The notes beneath the pieces are model-generated. The model was not told where the DNA came from. It ran no database searches and saw only the letters and a list, made by a program, of their open reading frames with translations. A program made the translations under genes and the position numbers. From positions 26,381,741-26,445,740 of the forward strand of contig NC_092182.1 in assembly GCF_043641665.1 (NCBI RefSeq): a stretch of 64,000 bases of DNA. Reading direction: 5' to 3'. This DNA comes from Enoplosus armatus (Eukaryota > Chordata > Actinopteri > Centrarchiformes > Enoplosidae). Shown in pieces: positions 33,903-45,354 of this stretch; position 1 is the stretch's first letter; each line of letters begins with the position of its first letter.

Positions 33903-34175
33903 TACAGATTTGTTAAGAAAAGGTGACATTCGGGGTGTGATAGCTGTCAACAACATGTTTCTGGAGAAATGACATAACACCGGGACCATGTTTTTTATGC
34001 CACGTATCACTTTATACGCTCATTCCCTCCCGTCTTCCAAGTGTTGTCTCTGAACTCAAATCAATGCATTAGGTGCATCTGATTGTGCAGCACTCTCTCC
34101 ACGTGCACCATCCAAGAAAGGATTCCCACTTGAGGAAAACAGACACTGTAGAGCGTGACTCTTTCCGTCAGCAGC

Positions 34176-35100
34176 GATAGAGCTACAGAGAGCTACATAG
34201 AGCCACAGAGGGCTACAGAGAGCTACAGAGAGCCACATAGAGCTACAGAGAGCTACAGAGGGCTACAGAGAGCCACAGAGAGCTACAGAGGGCTACAGAG
34301 AGCTACAGAGAGCCACAGAGGGCTACAGAGAGCTACAGAGAGCCACAGAGAGCTACATAGAGCTACAGAGAGCCACAGAGAGCTACAGAGAGCTACAGAG
34401 AGCCACAGAGGGCTACATAGAGCTACAGAGAGCTACAGAGAGCTACATAAGGCTACATAGAGCTACAGAGGGCTACAGAGGGCTACAGAGGGCCACAGAG
34501 AGCTACATAAGGCTACATAGAGCTACAGAGAGCCACAGAGGGCTACATAGAGCTACAGAGGGCCACAGAGAGCTACATAAGGCTACATAGAGCTACATAG
34601 AGCCACAGAGGGCTACATAGAGCTACAGAGAGCCACAGAGAGCTACATAAGGCTACATAGAGCTACAGAGAGCCACAGAGAGCTACAGAGGGCTACAGAG
34701 AGCTACAGAGGGCTACATAGAGCCACAGAGAGCCACATAGAGCTACAGAGGGCTACATAGAGCTACAGAGCGAGCCATAGAGGGCTACATAGAGCTACAG
34801 AGAGCTACAGAGAGCCACAGAGGGCTACAGAGAGCCACATAGAGCTACAGAGGGCTACAGAGAGCTACACAGAGCTACAGAGGGCTACAGAGGGCTACAG
34901 AGGGCCACAGAGAGCTACAGAGAGCTACAGAGAGCCACAGAGAGCCACAGAGAGCTACATAGAGCCACAGAGGGCTACATAGAGCTACAGAGAGCTACAT
35001 AGAGCCACAGAGGGCTACATAGAGCTACAGAGAGCTACATAGAGCTACAGAGCGAGCCACAGAGAGCCACAGAGAGCTGCAGAGAGCCACAGAGAGCCAC
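34176..35100. repeat. 10-bp minisatellite, about 90 units
   Basis: Units follow RGCYACAKAG (AGCTACAGAG, AGCCACAGAG, GGCTACAGAG, AGCTACATAG) with almost no indels; one shift occurs near 34771. It lies about 500 bp downstream of rbpjl. The open frame inside it (RATESHREL-type repeats) is a by-product of the repeat, not a gene. Confidence 0.95.
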
Positions 35101-35292
35101 AGCGTGATAGGCGGAGTGAAGGCAGTGAGCGGGAGGATGTTTTTTCTGGAGAATGGACACGCGAGCTGAAGGCAGAGTGTTATGACAGGAAGCAGTGAAA
35201 CACTGTCTGCTTCCCATTTGATCCTTTGAGAGACTTTCAACTCAATACTCTGTGAAAAGATGGAAGCGGAAGTGTAATCTGAGTGTGATTCA

Positions 35293-35296
<4 letters not shown>

Positions 35297-35336
<40 letters not shown>
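35297..35336. repeat. (GT)n microsatellite
   Basis: About 19 GT units, 200 bp after the 10-bp minisatellite. Confidence 0.95.
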
Positions 35337-35340
<4 letters not shown>

Positions 35341-38300
35341 GCACTTTGTTGCTCAACTGTAACTGTAATAATTCACAGTGAAACAGCAGCACAGGCGACT
35401 CTCAGAGGATCTTTCTGAATGTTTTCAATGACTTTACCATCAGAGCTTTGGTGAGTGACGTAAGAGACTCAACACATTTCAGTTGAGTTCAGTTTAGACA
35501 AAATGATAAAAACTTATACAAACAAATGATCAAATAGCACCGGTGAGGAAAGTAACGCACCAGGCTGGTTTAAAATATCAAATATCATGAAAGTGATTAT
35601 TTATTGTTACCTGTCATGGTAGTGAAATTCACTGCAGTTTAGTTATTCTATTCTTTCCTTGGATAACAAGGAAACTACGTCATGCTGAAATAACTTTAGT
35701 GTTCAGTTCACTGCCAGTGTGAACTCTGCACGTCTCAAGTAGCAGTCAAAATAAATGAGAAAGTTTATCTGAAACACCTGCAATTAACACACAATTGGCC
35801 TCATGCAACAATCACTCATAGCGACAGATTTGTTGCACATTTGAGTGATTTAAGAACCAATTTTGTCATATTTGTTGTGTATTTTCTGTAAACGTACGAG
35901 TGTTCAGACCTTTTCTGCTTTTCTCCACGAGGAAAACAAACTTTGACTTGACTTGAATGAATTATAACAGTTTAAATAGCAAAATCCACCAAAATGAAAT
36001 ATATAACAGACATAAACACGTTCACCATTCACCATTCATCATCATCATCATCATCATCATGGCTTTCCAATTTACTGATGAGTGTTTTAGATATACTGTA
36101 GATGTGTATAGATATGACAGCCGCCTCGGGGTCTTTCTGCAGGTGATCCGCTATAACAGCTGACGGTGTGACATCACCTACTGTACAATATTATTTCATC
36201 CATTTTCATGGCTGCCACGCCTCCCATCTCACTTATGGACCACTTTGATTTTTAAATACCTTCTGTAGCGTCTAACTTCATGTCAAACAGTACAGCGCTG
36301 CTCTGATGGCACGCTTATTAATTACTATTAATTAATTTATCAAGTTTGTTCTGTTGAGACGGTTTGGTGAACCCGACTCGGAGCACTCGACCGAGCAAAC
36401 CTCACAGAAAAAAAGTATGAGAGATTTAGGTTAAGAATGTAAAAACACTCTGTCATGAGGCGCATGTAGGAGTCAAAGCTTCCACTGTAAACTAGCAGAA
36501 CAGCTCTGCTACAGCTTTGTGTTCCCAAGAAGTCTGACCCTTTCTTCAGGAATAAGGGGCTTCATTGTATTTAGTTTTGTGTTAGGAAGTTCCTGTGATC
36601 TTCTACTGTACTACACATTTAATAAACACTAGACTGCAGAGCGCAGTGATGGCGAAAATCCTTCGGATCACGTCCAACACGTCGACGCCTGCCTCCCATT
36701 TTGTCCCTTTGTCCCTTAAAGCTCTCATCCATCTTATGTTAATCCAATTAATTAAAGTGTCTGGTAGCTGCGAAACTGAACAAACCAACAAAGCCGACAT
36801 CAGCCGACTGTGTTCTGCACTTTGTTCCTACTGTATGTTTGATCTTTGGAAGTTAAGTTATGAGTAATTAAGTTTGTGGTGAAAAGCACAACCAAAAAGC
36901 TCTTTTGTTCCAACCAAGTGAAGCGGGAGATAATCACACAAGCATGACAGGACCTCCCACACGGCCGTGTTGCTCTATAGTTAACCCAAATTTCATTCCC
37001 TTTTCATCCCTTGCATACTTCTCATTCTTAACATGGCTACTCCTCATCAGCCCAGACAGGATGGGAGGAAGCTCTTTCTTCGCTGTCGCTACAAGTCACA
37101 GAACAAAGTCATCTGACTGCACGTTTGTCTGCGTGTTAGTGAGATACAGACCAGACCTCAGTTTGATTTTGTGGCGGTGCATCATCAGAAGTCATGAGAG
37201 AGATGAGCTGAGAGTTTACATCAAGTTTTCTCTGTGATTTTAATCACATCGCAGAGATATTCAGACTGAACAGCAGGCAGATATTAACTTAATGACCTGA
37301 GAGGAGCTCAACGACAAGACTGTTATATGTGTGTGTGTGTGTGTGTGTGTGTAGAATAAAGTAAGATGCCGAAGAACTATGTCACCATATGTGCTTGGTG
37401 CGCAACTTTCACTGGACAGAAGGGGGCGCCATCTTTGAACACCATGTTTTAGTGTTTAGTGTCACAGGACCAGGACCTGTAATGTAGATGCATCTACCGA
37501 ACATGATCGTCCGTATCAGGCATTAATTATATTCATTCATTCATTTACTTTGTGATACAGAGCAGTGGTGGAGTTACAACCAGGTTAATAATGACGTTTT
37601 TTGCCTTTGTGTCATTACTGATAATATCACTGTGCAGCCGCGGCGTTTCAGAAAGACATCATTTACACCTTTTCAACATCTGGCTAAAATGTACCTCGAA
37701 CCACCTCAGTTTCCCAAAATGTTTCTATGATGTGAGCTTCAATTACTGTAAGAGTATCTGCAAAAGTTCCTTTTTTTTTTGGACTTTAAAACAAAACAAG
37801 GGGTCCATTTTTGGTCTTGGGCCAAACTGTTGGGCAGCATCATCCAGCCGACCCACCACCCTGACAGCAGGCAGCCGTGAGGCAGCGTAAGGAGGCCTTC
37901 CCTCCACACCTCACGTGTCTGATATTCTGGGGGGAACCAAACGGCATGTGTCTCTCTTCCTGCGCTCTTTCTCCCTTCCTCTCCTCCTCTTCCTCATCAT
38001 TAGCAAGACAAACATGTGTGAGAGAGGAGGAAGGAGAGGGTAGAAACACAAGACCATTCGGTCTCCGGGCTCCTAATCTCTATCATGTGGGAGAAACTTC
38101 AAACTGAGAGATTCACGTGCCCAAAACACTGACGCCCGCCACGTTTTCCCTCCATCCTTCCATCCCTCCTGATGAATGAGAAGCCATCTGAAAGGGCCCA
38201 TTCTTAGGCTCTCATCTGTAGGAACCCCCCTTCATTCTTCATTCAAACCCTTCACCTCCTCCACTCTGTCGCTTGAAGAAAACAGTTCACTGACTTTAAC

Positions 38301-38639
38301 TCTTTTGCAACATAAGGTCAATTTTGCTGTTTTGGTTCACATTGAGTAAAAGCTCTCTTTACCACCTAAAAACAGGAAGAACAGTCTGTTGTCACTACAT
38401 TCACTCAGTTTTGTGATTGTTTGAAGTCAAATAATAAGCAGAAACACAGCCTTCATTCCTGCTTCACAATATTTAAATACAGTGCTTCATTTTCACCAAA
38501 ACCAAAAAGACCAAAAAGACATAAATCCTCCTTTAATACTTCAGACTTCAGTGTGGTGTTGTCTGGTTGTTCGTTTGATTCAATGTGTTTAATGGATTTA
38601 TGATCTGTTTTCCTTTTTTCTCTTGATGAAGTATGGTAA

Positions 38640-38880
38640 AAGATTACTGGTGTTACTATAGCAACAGGTATTTGGTCATAAACCAAAGTATTGGACAAAT
38701 GTATATTTTGACCTCATTGTGACGCTAGAGGTAAAGTCTCACCAAAGCCAGCAGGATTCATCCTCTGAGCACCAAGTTCATGGCAATCCATCCAGTAGTT
38801 GTTGAGATATTCCAGTGTGGGTCACAGTGGTGGACTGAGCAACAGACAAACATGCTGCTAGCAAGGCTAAAATCTTTGTT
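38640..38880. repeat. dispersed repeat family B, copy 3
   Basis: Contains TTTGGTCATAAACCAAAGTA, TGTGACGCTAGAGGTAAAGT and GGCAATCCATCCAGTAGTTG, matching 12780-12930 in order. Confidence 0.65.
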
Positions 38881-40565
38881 TTATCTTTTTCAGTGGGCCG
38901 TTTGCATGATGCAAAAACTAAGGAGGAAAGGTGAAAGTTTGGGCCGCCGTCTGGAGACGGCTCACAAAATAAAAACACTAAGAGGAAATCATCTAGAGTC
39001 CCTTTGAGTCGGAGGTTTAGAGCAGAAGTGAAGGGGTTAAGGTCAGGATTGGACTTAGTGTTAAGGTTAAGAATAAGCTTGGAGTTGAGTTTATTTAACG
39101 TAAGAGAAAGGTTTACATTCAAGATTCGTTTTAGGGTTTAAGGTCGGGGAAATTGGATTAGAATAAAGTTCGTCACAGGGAAAACACACGTGTACGTTAC
39201 AGGAGCAGTATTATACAGGGGCCCTCGACCTTCTCCTGCAGTTTCAGCACTCATATCCTTCTCAGTGTGGTCGAGGGGCCCCCGTCTCTCTGGGTCCTCT
39301 TTGTGCATTACAGTGGGATAAAGGAGCCTACTGTCCAACTCTGCTCTGCTTTACCACAGCCCTCTTCCTGTATATCATCACCTCAACATCACTGTGATGG
39401 ACAGGCAGCAGGGTGGAGAAAGAGAGAAAACATGAGAAAACGCAGACAGGCAAAAAACAGGACAGGACACTGAGAGGATAAGAAAAGAGAAGGGACGAAG
39501 GGACGGAAAGAGCATCCACAAGAGCAGAAAAGACGACTGGAAAAGATTTAAAAAAAAAGATTTAGGAAGGAGAAGTGAAGGCTGGCAAAGACCAGAAACA
39601 GAAAAGCTTGAAAATGAGATTTTCAACAGGCAGAAAAAAGGCTTAAAGCAAGAAGAAAAGGGCTCCGGACAGAAGATCTGTCCGAAGAAAAGGGGCAGGG
39701 AGGGGTATCAGGCTTGAAAAAGGGCAGATAAAAGACGAGTGGAGACAACAGATGACACTCTTCGTCCAGCTGAGACACTATCAGCTTGTCCTCTGAGAAG
39801 AAGACAAGAGCTCATCAGCGGACATCATCTTCTGTTGCTCACAGCTGTTCAGCTGCCGGTGTTGACAGCAGCTGTCGGTGAGGAATCCTCCTGTCAGAGC
39901 AATTGGAGAAATATGAGCAGAATGCTAATTGTCAGACGCTAACGGAGCATGGGAAATATGGGAGGAATGCTAATGATGGTTAATAGAGATTATACCCAGG
40001 TGGTGGTGGTAGTCATGCCCTGGAACAAAGCAGGATTCAGGGAGGACGATGGGAAGGCCGTGTTTAAACTGACAAACTGTTCTTCAGTAAATCCAGTTGA
40101 AAGCTGTTTCCCCTTTTGGTATTTGTTCCCTAGACACGGTCTAATTCTGTATTTGAAGCTTATTGTGTAACCTCTCAGTCCACTATGTTTACCAGCTTGT
40201 TTCTAACTGTGTTTGTCTGTCAGTTGGTGCTGAGCAGGAAGTGTACAGTGGGCTTTTAGAGCTATTTTGCTTATAACAGATAACATATTGCAGCTGGAAG
40301 TTGCCTCCAACACCTTCTTTTTTACGCTGAAGCAAAACAACAGAGCTGATGTCAGTGTCAGTTTTTTTACCCTTTTGGGGGCGTGGCAACAGTAACCAGG
40401 GGGGCCAGGTGTGCTCGTCTCCCATGAATTGAATCTCTCCTCCAGACAGTTTCGGTGCATCTGGGTCAGTCTGTAAATCCAACATACAAACAAGCCTTCA
40501 ATCCAGTCCTGACAAGAACAACTACAGATGTACATTCCTGCTGTTCACCGCCACATGGGGAAATA

Positions 40566-40605
<40 letters not shown>

Positions 40606-41852
40606 GTCTGTCTCTGTTATATAATGAAAGGGTTTATTTGATTTTGACTTTCTAACCATTTAGCTGTGGTATGTGTGTGTTTGTTTAACAGCTGCATCAG
40701 AGGATAATATCCCATGCATTTCGTGTGTGTGTGAGCGGATGTTACCCGGGCGATCCAGCATTGTTGTGTGTGTGTGTGTGTGTGTGTGTACGTACAGTAT
40801 GTCTGTGTGTGTTTATGTGTTTGAGTGACTGTGCACATCAGCGGAAGTTACCCCAGATACCCAGAAAGTCCAGGGTCATGCGTGGAGCAAGACTGGGAGC
40901 AGAAAGAATTTACGAGCCTCCGCAGACACGAAACACCTCGTATCGTGGCGTGAAAGCTGTTTTATGAGCTCACAGCGAAAATCATCCATCATCATCAAAT
41001 AACCAAGACAAGTCTGAAACAGCCTGGAAATCACCTGGATGTGGAAATACAGCCAAGGTGTGTTACCCAAGCATACAACCTGGTCAACACGTTGGTTAAT
41101 GTTAAGATGTGTCGCTGGCATCGTTGTGTAATGTGGTTTTTTTTAGGTCAGCCGTTTGGAAGAAGTTAAAGGGGTTGCGGGTTGCTCTTGTTTCGAACAG
41201 CCAACAGGATCCTTGAAGATTTAAGAATGAACAATTGTTCACAGTGTAAATTCACGGCTCACAGTTTGATGTTTTTACTGCACTCCTGTTGAAAAGTTTC
41301 AGTTCAGTTTTCCTCTCGGCAGGCAGAAGGTGCAAGACGTCGTCTGGCAAACAGATGTTTCAGGGGAACAGGTTTTCATTACATTGATATGTACCGAAGT
41401 GCGAGTTGACACCATTTGGGTGGTTACATGAGTAAAACACGACGACTTACCGCATCGGTGGATATAATTAAAGGTTACAATTAAAGAATATATCTCATTC
41501 TGGATCAAATTCTGTTTTATAAAGTTTTGTTTAATGACTTCAGATTTAGTGCAAAAACACAGGTTTCTGGTTCACGGCTGCACAACACCGAAACCTTTTA
41601 TCTCATTTTACATTTTAGGCTTTTGTCCGTCTCTCTAATCTGGACTGTCTTATAGTGTTCATGATATCATCGCTTCTCCGATATATCTGCCACTGTGAGA
41701 AGAAAGTGGATACCCAACTGACAGTGTGTGTGTGTGTGTGTGTGTGTGTGGTGTAACATGTGTGTTTTAATGACTGTTGACCTGCAGTGGAGCTTACTGA
41801 CCTTCACATCCTCCTGCCAACCTGTGAACTGAATGCCACAGGACCCCTGGGA

Positions 41853-41854
<2 letters not shown>

Positions 41855-41910
<56 letters not shown>
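41855..41910. repeat. (CA)n microsatellite
   Basis: About 28 CA units; a GT run lies 100 bp upstream at 41724-41751. Confidence 0.95.
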
Positions 41911-41912
<2 letters not shown>

Positions 41913-41979
41913 AGGCTCCTACAAGTGGAACGAACAGCATGATCCCCAAAACAGATTTGCATGTTGTACATAACCAGTA

Positions 41980-42190
41980 GGTGGAAGAAGTCCTCAGATC
42001 CTCTACTTAAGTAAAAGTACTAACACACGCTGCAAAACTCCTCCACCTGCTGCTGCTGTGTAAAAAAAGTCCTGCATCATACTTAAAAGTACAGAAATAT
42101 TATCGGTGGAGCAGTGGAGAAAAACTTCCTCAAATCTCAAAATTGTACAGTACTTGAGTAAATGTACTTCGTTACTTTCCACCACTGCCC
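41980..42190. repeat. dispersed repeat family C, copy 2
   Basis: Runs from AGTAGGTGGAAGAAGTCCTC through CTTAAGTAAAAGTACTAACA to GTACTTGAGTAAATGTACTT and TTACTTTCCACCACTG. This looks like a near full-length unit. Further fragments follow at 42220-42570. Confidence 0.7.
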
Positions 42191-43075
42191 ATGTCTCATA
42201 ACCTCCTCCCAGACAGTTTTGGAGGAAGTACTCAGATCCTTAAAGCACCAATACAACATATGCTGTCTGTGTGTTTTGTGTAATCTCGGGGTCACATTCC
42301 CTGATGTGTCGCAGAGGGTGAGATTCATTCTGCTGAGCTTTTGTTGACACTCGGTAGATATTTTGGTGATATTTAGTCTTTAAAAAGGTTGAGAGAAAGA
42401 GAGAGGAAATACCTTTTTGGGTGCAGGATTATTTTTCAAATTTCAAACTAGCAACTAAGTACATTTACTCAAGTACATAGTACAAATTATACTTGTACTC
42501 CATCACATTTAAGAGGGAAACATCCAACTTTTTACTCCACTACATTTCTTTGACAGCTATAGTTACTAGTTCCTTTTCAGATCAAGATCTTACATGAAGA
42601 AAAATATGATAAACTTATAAAATACAACACGTTGTTAAAGTCACTGACTTTCCAACCTTTTTGGCTTTGGACCTCTCACTAAAAAGCAGTGTGTAGTTGG
42701 GGCCCCTTGTCACATTTCAGACGTCCTTAAGAGGTCAAATGATCCAATATTTTATAAAATAAAGAAGAAATTCCACCCAAAGTCTAAAAGGTGGACATGA
42801 ATTTGTGTAGCAGAACTTTGTTTTTTCTTCTTTCCTCTTCCATTGACCCCTCGTGACCCTTTGTTTATTTATTTAGATATTTCCACATTTATTTATCCCG
42901 TGTTACATTTGGGTCTGATAAGGATTTATATCACCTCTGTGAACATTTATGACCTGCTGGAGTGTGTGTGTGTGTGTGTGTGTGTGTGTTGAGGTCAGTT
43001 AATTCACATTTCACGTCTGCCTTATAACTAATTCAAGAAGAAGTTTGTCAGAAATCAGTAATACATTTAAACATT

Positions 43076-43081
43076 TTTATT
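43076..43081 (-). terminator. candidate poly(A) signal, 190-codon gene copy 1
   Basis: AATAAA on the minus strand, about 200 nt after the stop codon. The same hexamer is at 47245-47250 for copy 2. Confidence 0.45.
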
Positions 43082-43094
43082 GTTCAAATTGGAC

Positions 43095-43215
43095 ATGTGG
43101 GAGGAAACCGGAGCGCCCGGAGTAAACCCACGCCGACACGAGTCTGGGTCGGTGACCCTGACTTTGGTTCTGTGAGGCCACAGTGTTAACCACTGAGCCA
43201 CTGTGCGGCCCTATA
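43095..43215 (-). repeat. family E repeat in 3' UTR of the 190-codon gene
   Basis: On the minus strand: GCACAGTGGCTCAGTGGTTA ... CGTGGGTTTACTCCGGGCGC ... TTTCCTCCCACATGTCC. This is a common fish repeat with a tRNA-like start, recognised from memory. It is also present at 47265-47385 in the duplicate. Confidence 0.65.
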
Positions 43216-43283
43216 GGCAGCTGACAGCTGACGTTGCTGCAACGCTGCAAACCTGCTCCGCCTGCAGCTGCTGGTGTGCTGCT

Positions 43284-43856
43284 TTATGCGAGGAGGGCCG
43301 TTAAAAGGAAGAAGGTCGCAATAGCTGCGAGTGAAGCCACGCCATCGAACAATTCCTTCCAGAAACGGCAGGGGGCAGCTTTCTTTGCTGCGAGCCGAGC
43401 AGATTGGTCCTTGATGTGAGCCTGCAAAGACTTGACGATGACTGCGTCCACATCTGGATCCTGTAACCCTATTACAGTCTCCAGCAGGCGCCGACTGCAG
43501 AACTTCTTCTGCAGGTCTTTCAACACCGCCTTGCAGACTTTCTTGGTGTTCTTGGGGTCCGGGCAGAAGCCTTCGGTGATAGTGAGCCCCTCCATGGTCT
43601 TGTCTATCAAGAGTTTGATGTGGGCGGCCCACTCCTCCTGGCTGCGGTTCTGGACAGCGTGACACTTGGTCAACACTCTCACCGTCAGCAGGGCGACGAA
43701 CAAGCGGAGCTGCTTCTCACTTTCTGTCTGGGTTGTGGACTCACAACCAGAGGCAGATGGATCAGCAGACTCTGTAGGTGTTTCAGGTTGGTTCATGGTG
43801 GTCTCGGAGTTGTTTTCCTTCTCCAGGATTGTCTCTGGTGTCTCTTTTTCAGACAT
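43284..43856 (-). CDS. unknown 190-residue protein with hydrophobic C-terminus, copy 1
   Basis: Intronless ORF of 190 codons, with a start in fair Kozak context (GTGCC before ATG, G at -3). I do not recognise the family. Residues 1-45 are acidic and rich in Thr, Glu, Ser and Pro (MSEKETPETILEKENNSETT). Residues 50-155 look helical and mixed-charge (RLFVALLTVRVLTKCHAVQN, KKVCKAVLKDLQKKF). A hydrophobic stretch (VASLAAIATFFLLTALLA) ends exactly at the C-terminus, as in tail-anchored proteins. There is a poly(A) hexamer downstream. It could be a retrocopy or an intronless gene. The twin at 47453-48025 keeps the frame fully open, which suggests function. Confidence 0.7.
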   Translation of the reverse strand: MSEKETPETILEKENNSETTMNQPETPTESADPSASGCESTTQTESEKQLRLFVALLTVRVLTKCHAVQNRSQEEWAAHIKLLIDKTMEGLTITEGFCPDPKNTKKVCKAVLKDLQKKFCSRRLLETVIGLQDPDVDAVIVKSLQAHIKDQSARLAAKKAAPCRFWKELFDGVASLAAIATFFLLTALLA

Positions 43857-44014
43857 GGCACTTGTTAGTGGGTTCTCTTTTCTCTAGGACGCGTACTAGT
43901 CTTTAGTAGTTCAGTAGAGGTCAGTAGTTTCTGGTCTGAGATAAAGTCCTCTTGTAGGAAACTGTGTGCTTTGATGCTTTGATGAGTCGTAGATTCTAGA
44001 ACCCCGATGTGATG

Positions 44015-44016
<2 letters not shown>

Positions 44017-44064
<48 letters not shown>

Positions 44065-44089
44065 ACACACACACACACACACACACAAC
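44017..44089. repeat. (CA)n microsatellite upstream of copy 1
   Basis: About 36 CA units with one G interruption, within 240 bp upstream of the 190-codon gene on its strand. Confidence 0.95.
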
Positions 44090-44310
44090 CTTGTACTTCT
44101 ATACTTGTGAGGACCTTCATTGACACAATGCATTCTCTAGGCCCTTCCCCTAACCTTAACATCACAACTAAATGCCTAACTCCAACTCTTACCCTAACGC
44201 TAACCTCAGCCTAATTCTAACCTGAACATTAAAACCATGTCTGAACCCTCAAACAGCCCTTTGAAGATCTGTTCGAAAAATGTCCTCAATCCCAAGGTTT
44301 AATACCCAAA
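44085..44310. repeat. family D dispersed repeat
   Basis: CTTGTACTTCTATACTTGTG, AGGACCTTCATTGACACAAT, then CCTAACCTTAA- and CTAACGCTAACC-type telomere-like text. This is the known style of a high-copy teleost repeat, and it is duplicated at 48263-48490. Confidence 0.7.
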
Positions 44311-44547
44311 TTGGTTCTCACAAAGACAGCAAGTACACACACACACACACACAGAGGTGTCCCTGTGAAGCAGTATCTCATGGCGTCCAATGTATTAAAC
44401 CCAACAAAATCTCTTTGTTGAGATAAATCCTTTTGTTGCAAGTCTTATCTTTTTGTACGTCCAGTGTACAATTAGTGGGGCAACCTCATAGTCTCAAGCA
44501 CTGAAAGCAAAGTTTAGTTCCTTTTTTCAGAAAACAAGTATTCATGG

Positions 44548-44690
44548 TGGCGCAGTGGTTAGCACTGTCGCACGGGAGGTAAAGCTGGTTAGAGCGGGTT
44601 GGGGGTTCGATCCCCGGCTGCCCCCGTCATGTCGAAGTGTCCTTGAGCAAGACACTGAACCCTAAGCTGGAGACCGATGGAGACCAGCAC
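44548..44690 (+). repeat. tRNA-like family E repeat, copy in unit 1
   Basis: TGGCGCAGTGGTTAGCACTG resembles an A box and GGGTTCGATCCCC a B box. CCTTGAGCAAGACACTGAAC follows. It is similar to SINE heads but also to tRNA-like non-autonomous elements of fish. Its tail is replaced by hairpin-forming sequence at 44688-44761. Confidence 0.65.
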
Positions 44691-44761
44691 CTTGCATGGC
44701 AGCTCATGCAAGGTGTTCTAACCAGTCATATTATCTTCAATATGACGTCCTTCAAGGACGT
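44688..44761. repeat. cluster of three inverted repeats
   Basis: CACCTTGCATG/CATGCAAGGTG (44688-44715), GTCATATT/AATATGAC (44725-44746) and ACGTCC/GGACGT (about 44745-44761) follow each other closely. The block is absent from the second duplication unit. Confidence 0.8.
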
Positions 44762-44999
44762 ACATTGTGCTCAGTAGAAAAGTACAAAACAGGATCATAG
44801 GTTCAGTGGAGAAATACAGAATCCGAATACATGATAGCTCGAAACAGCCAATTATAACACTCTCCTGAAATCACAACACGGGCAGTTATGTGACATGTAA
44901 TATGTCATATCACAACCTGCGTAACTGAAGAGGAAAGGCCTTTTAAAAAAAAAAAAATTAAAAAGCAGGAATCAAACCTCAACTGAACCTTCAGTCAGT

Positions 45000-45010
45000 G
45001 TGTGCGTGTG

Positions 45011-45050
<40 letters not shown>

Positions 45051-45052
45051 CA
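45000..45052. repeat. (GT)n microsatellite
   Basis: GT units with several GC interruptions, inside unit 1. The corresponding run in unit 2 (49284-49302) is shorter. Confidence 0.9.
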
Positions 45053-45206
45053 CTATGTTGACTCTGAAAGCAAACTTATTTCCTGGCAGGAAGCATTTAC
45101 CCACAGGAATACAGCCCAGGAAGTATAGTGACACACACACACACACACACAGAGTCACATGTACAGTCAAACACATTTCACACATGTGAAGAATCATACG
45201 TGTCAC

Positions 45207-45226
45207 CCCCCCCCCCCCCCCCCCCT
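45207..45226. repeat. poly-C run
   Basis: About 19 consecutive C at the end of duplication unit 1, just before the L1-like fragment. Confidence 0.9.
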
Positions 45227-45354
45227 CTCATACTCTTTCTTTGTGTCTGTGTTCAGTTTATGTGGATGAGTCAGTGAAGGTATTTAATCTGCTGGTGCGA
45301 TCCTGATTATGATGCAAAATGAAAGAAGTTGAACTGAAACAATAAGACAGACCC

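Larger units (their letters stand above)
33903..42400. other. gene-poor interval
   Basis: Apart from the minisatellite, microsatellites (including GT runs at 37328-37352 and 40567-40604), a short CAT trinucleotide run near 36035-36062 and dispersed repeats, I find no ORF with a recognisable domain and no chain of phased exons on either strand. Isolated small or non-coding genes cannot be excluded. Confidence 0.5.
42511..45210. repeat. segmental duplication, copy 1
   Basis: From AAGAGGGAAACATCCAACTT onward this matches 46662-49395 in the same orientation. Identity is near 99% over long stretches, apart from GT/CA length changes and a replaced block at about 44700-44870. The offset is 4151 bp at the start and 4169 bp after the GT run. 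It carries one copy of the 190-codon gene. Confidence 0.95.

Noticed and set aside
34155..34460. 101-codon ORF with RATESHREL-type repeats
   Set aside because: It is the open frame of the 10-bp minisatellite; no start context, splice signals or known domain.
43186..43665. 159-codon minus-strand ORF overlapping the 190-codon gene (also at 47355-47834)
   Set aside because: Shadow in another frame of the same region; the 190-codon frame has the better start and a structured product with a hydrophobic tail, and the duplicates conserve both only because they are nearly identical.
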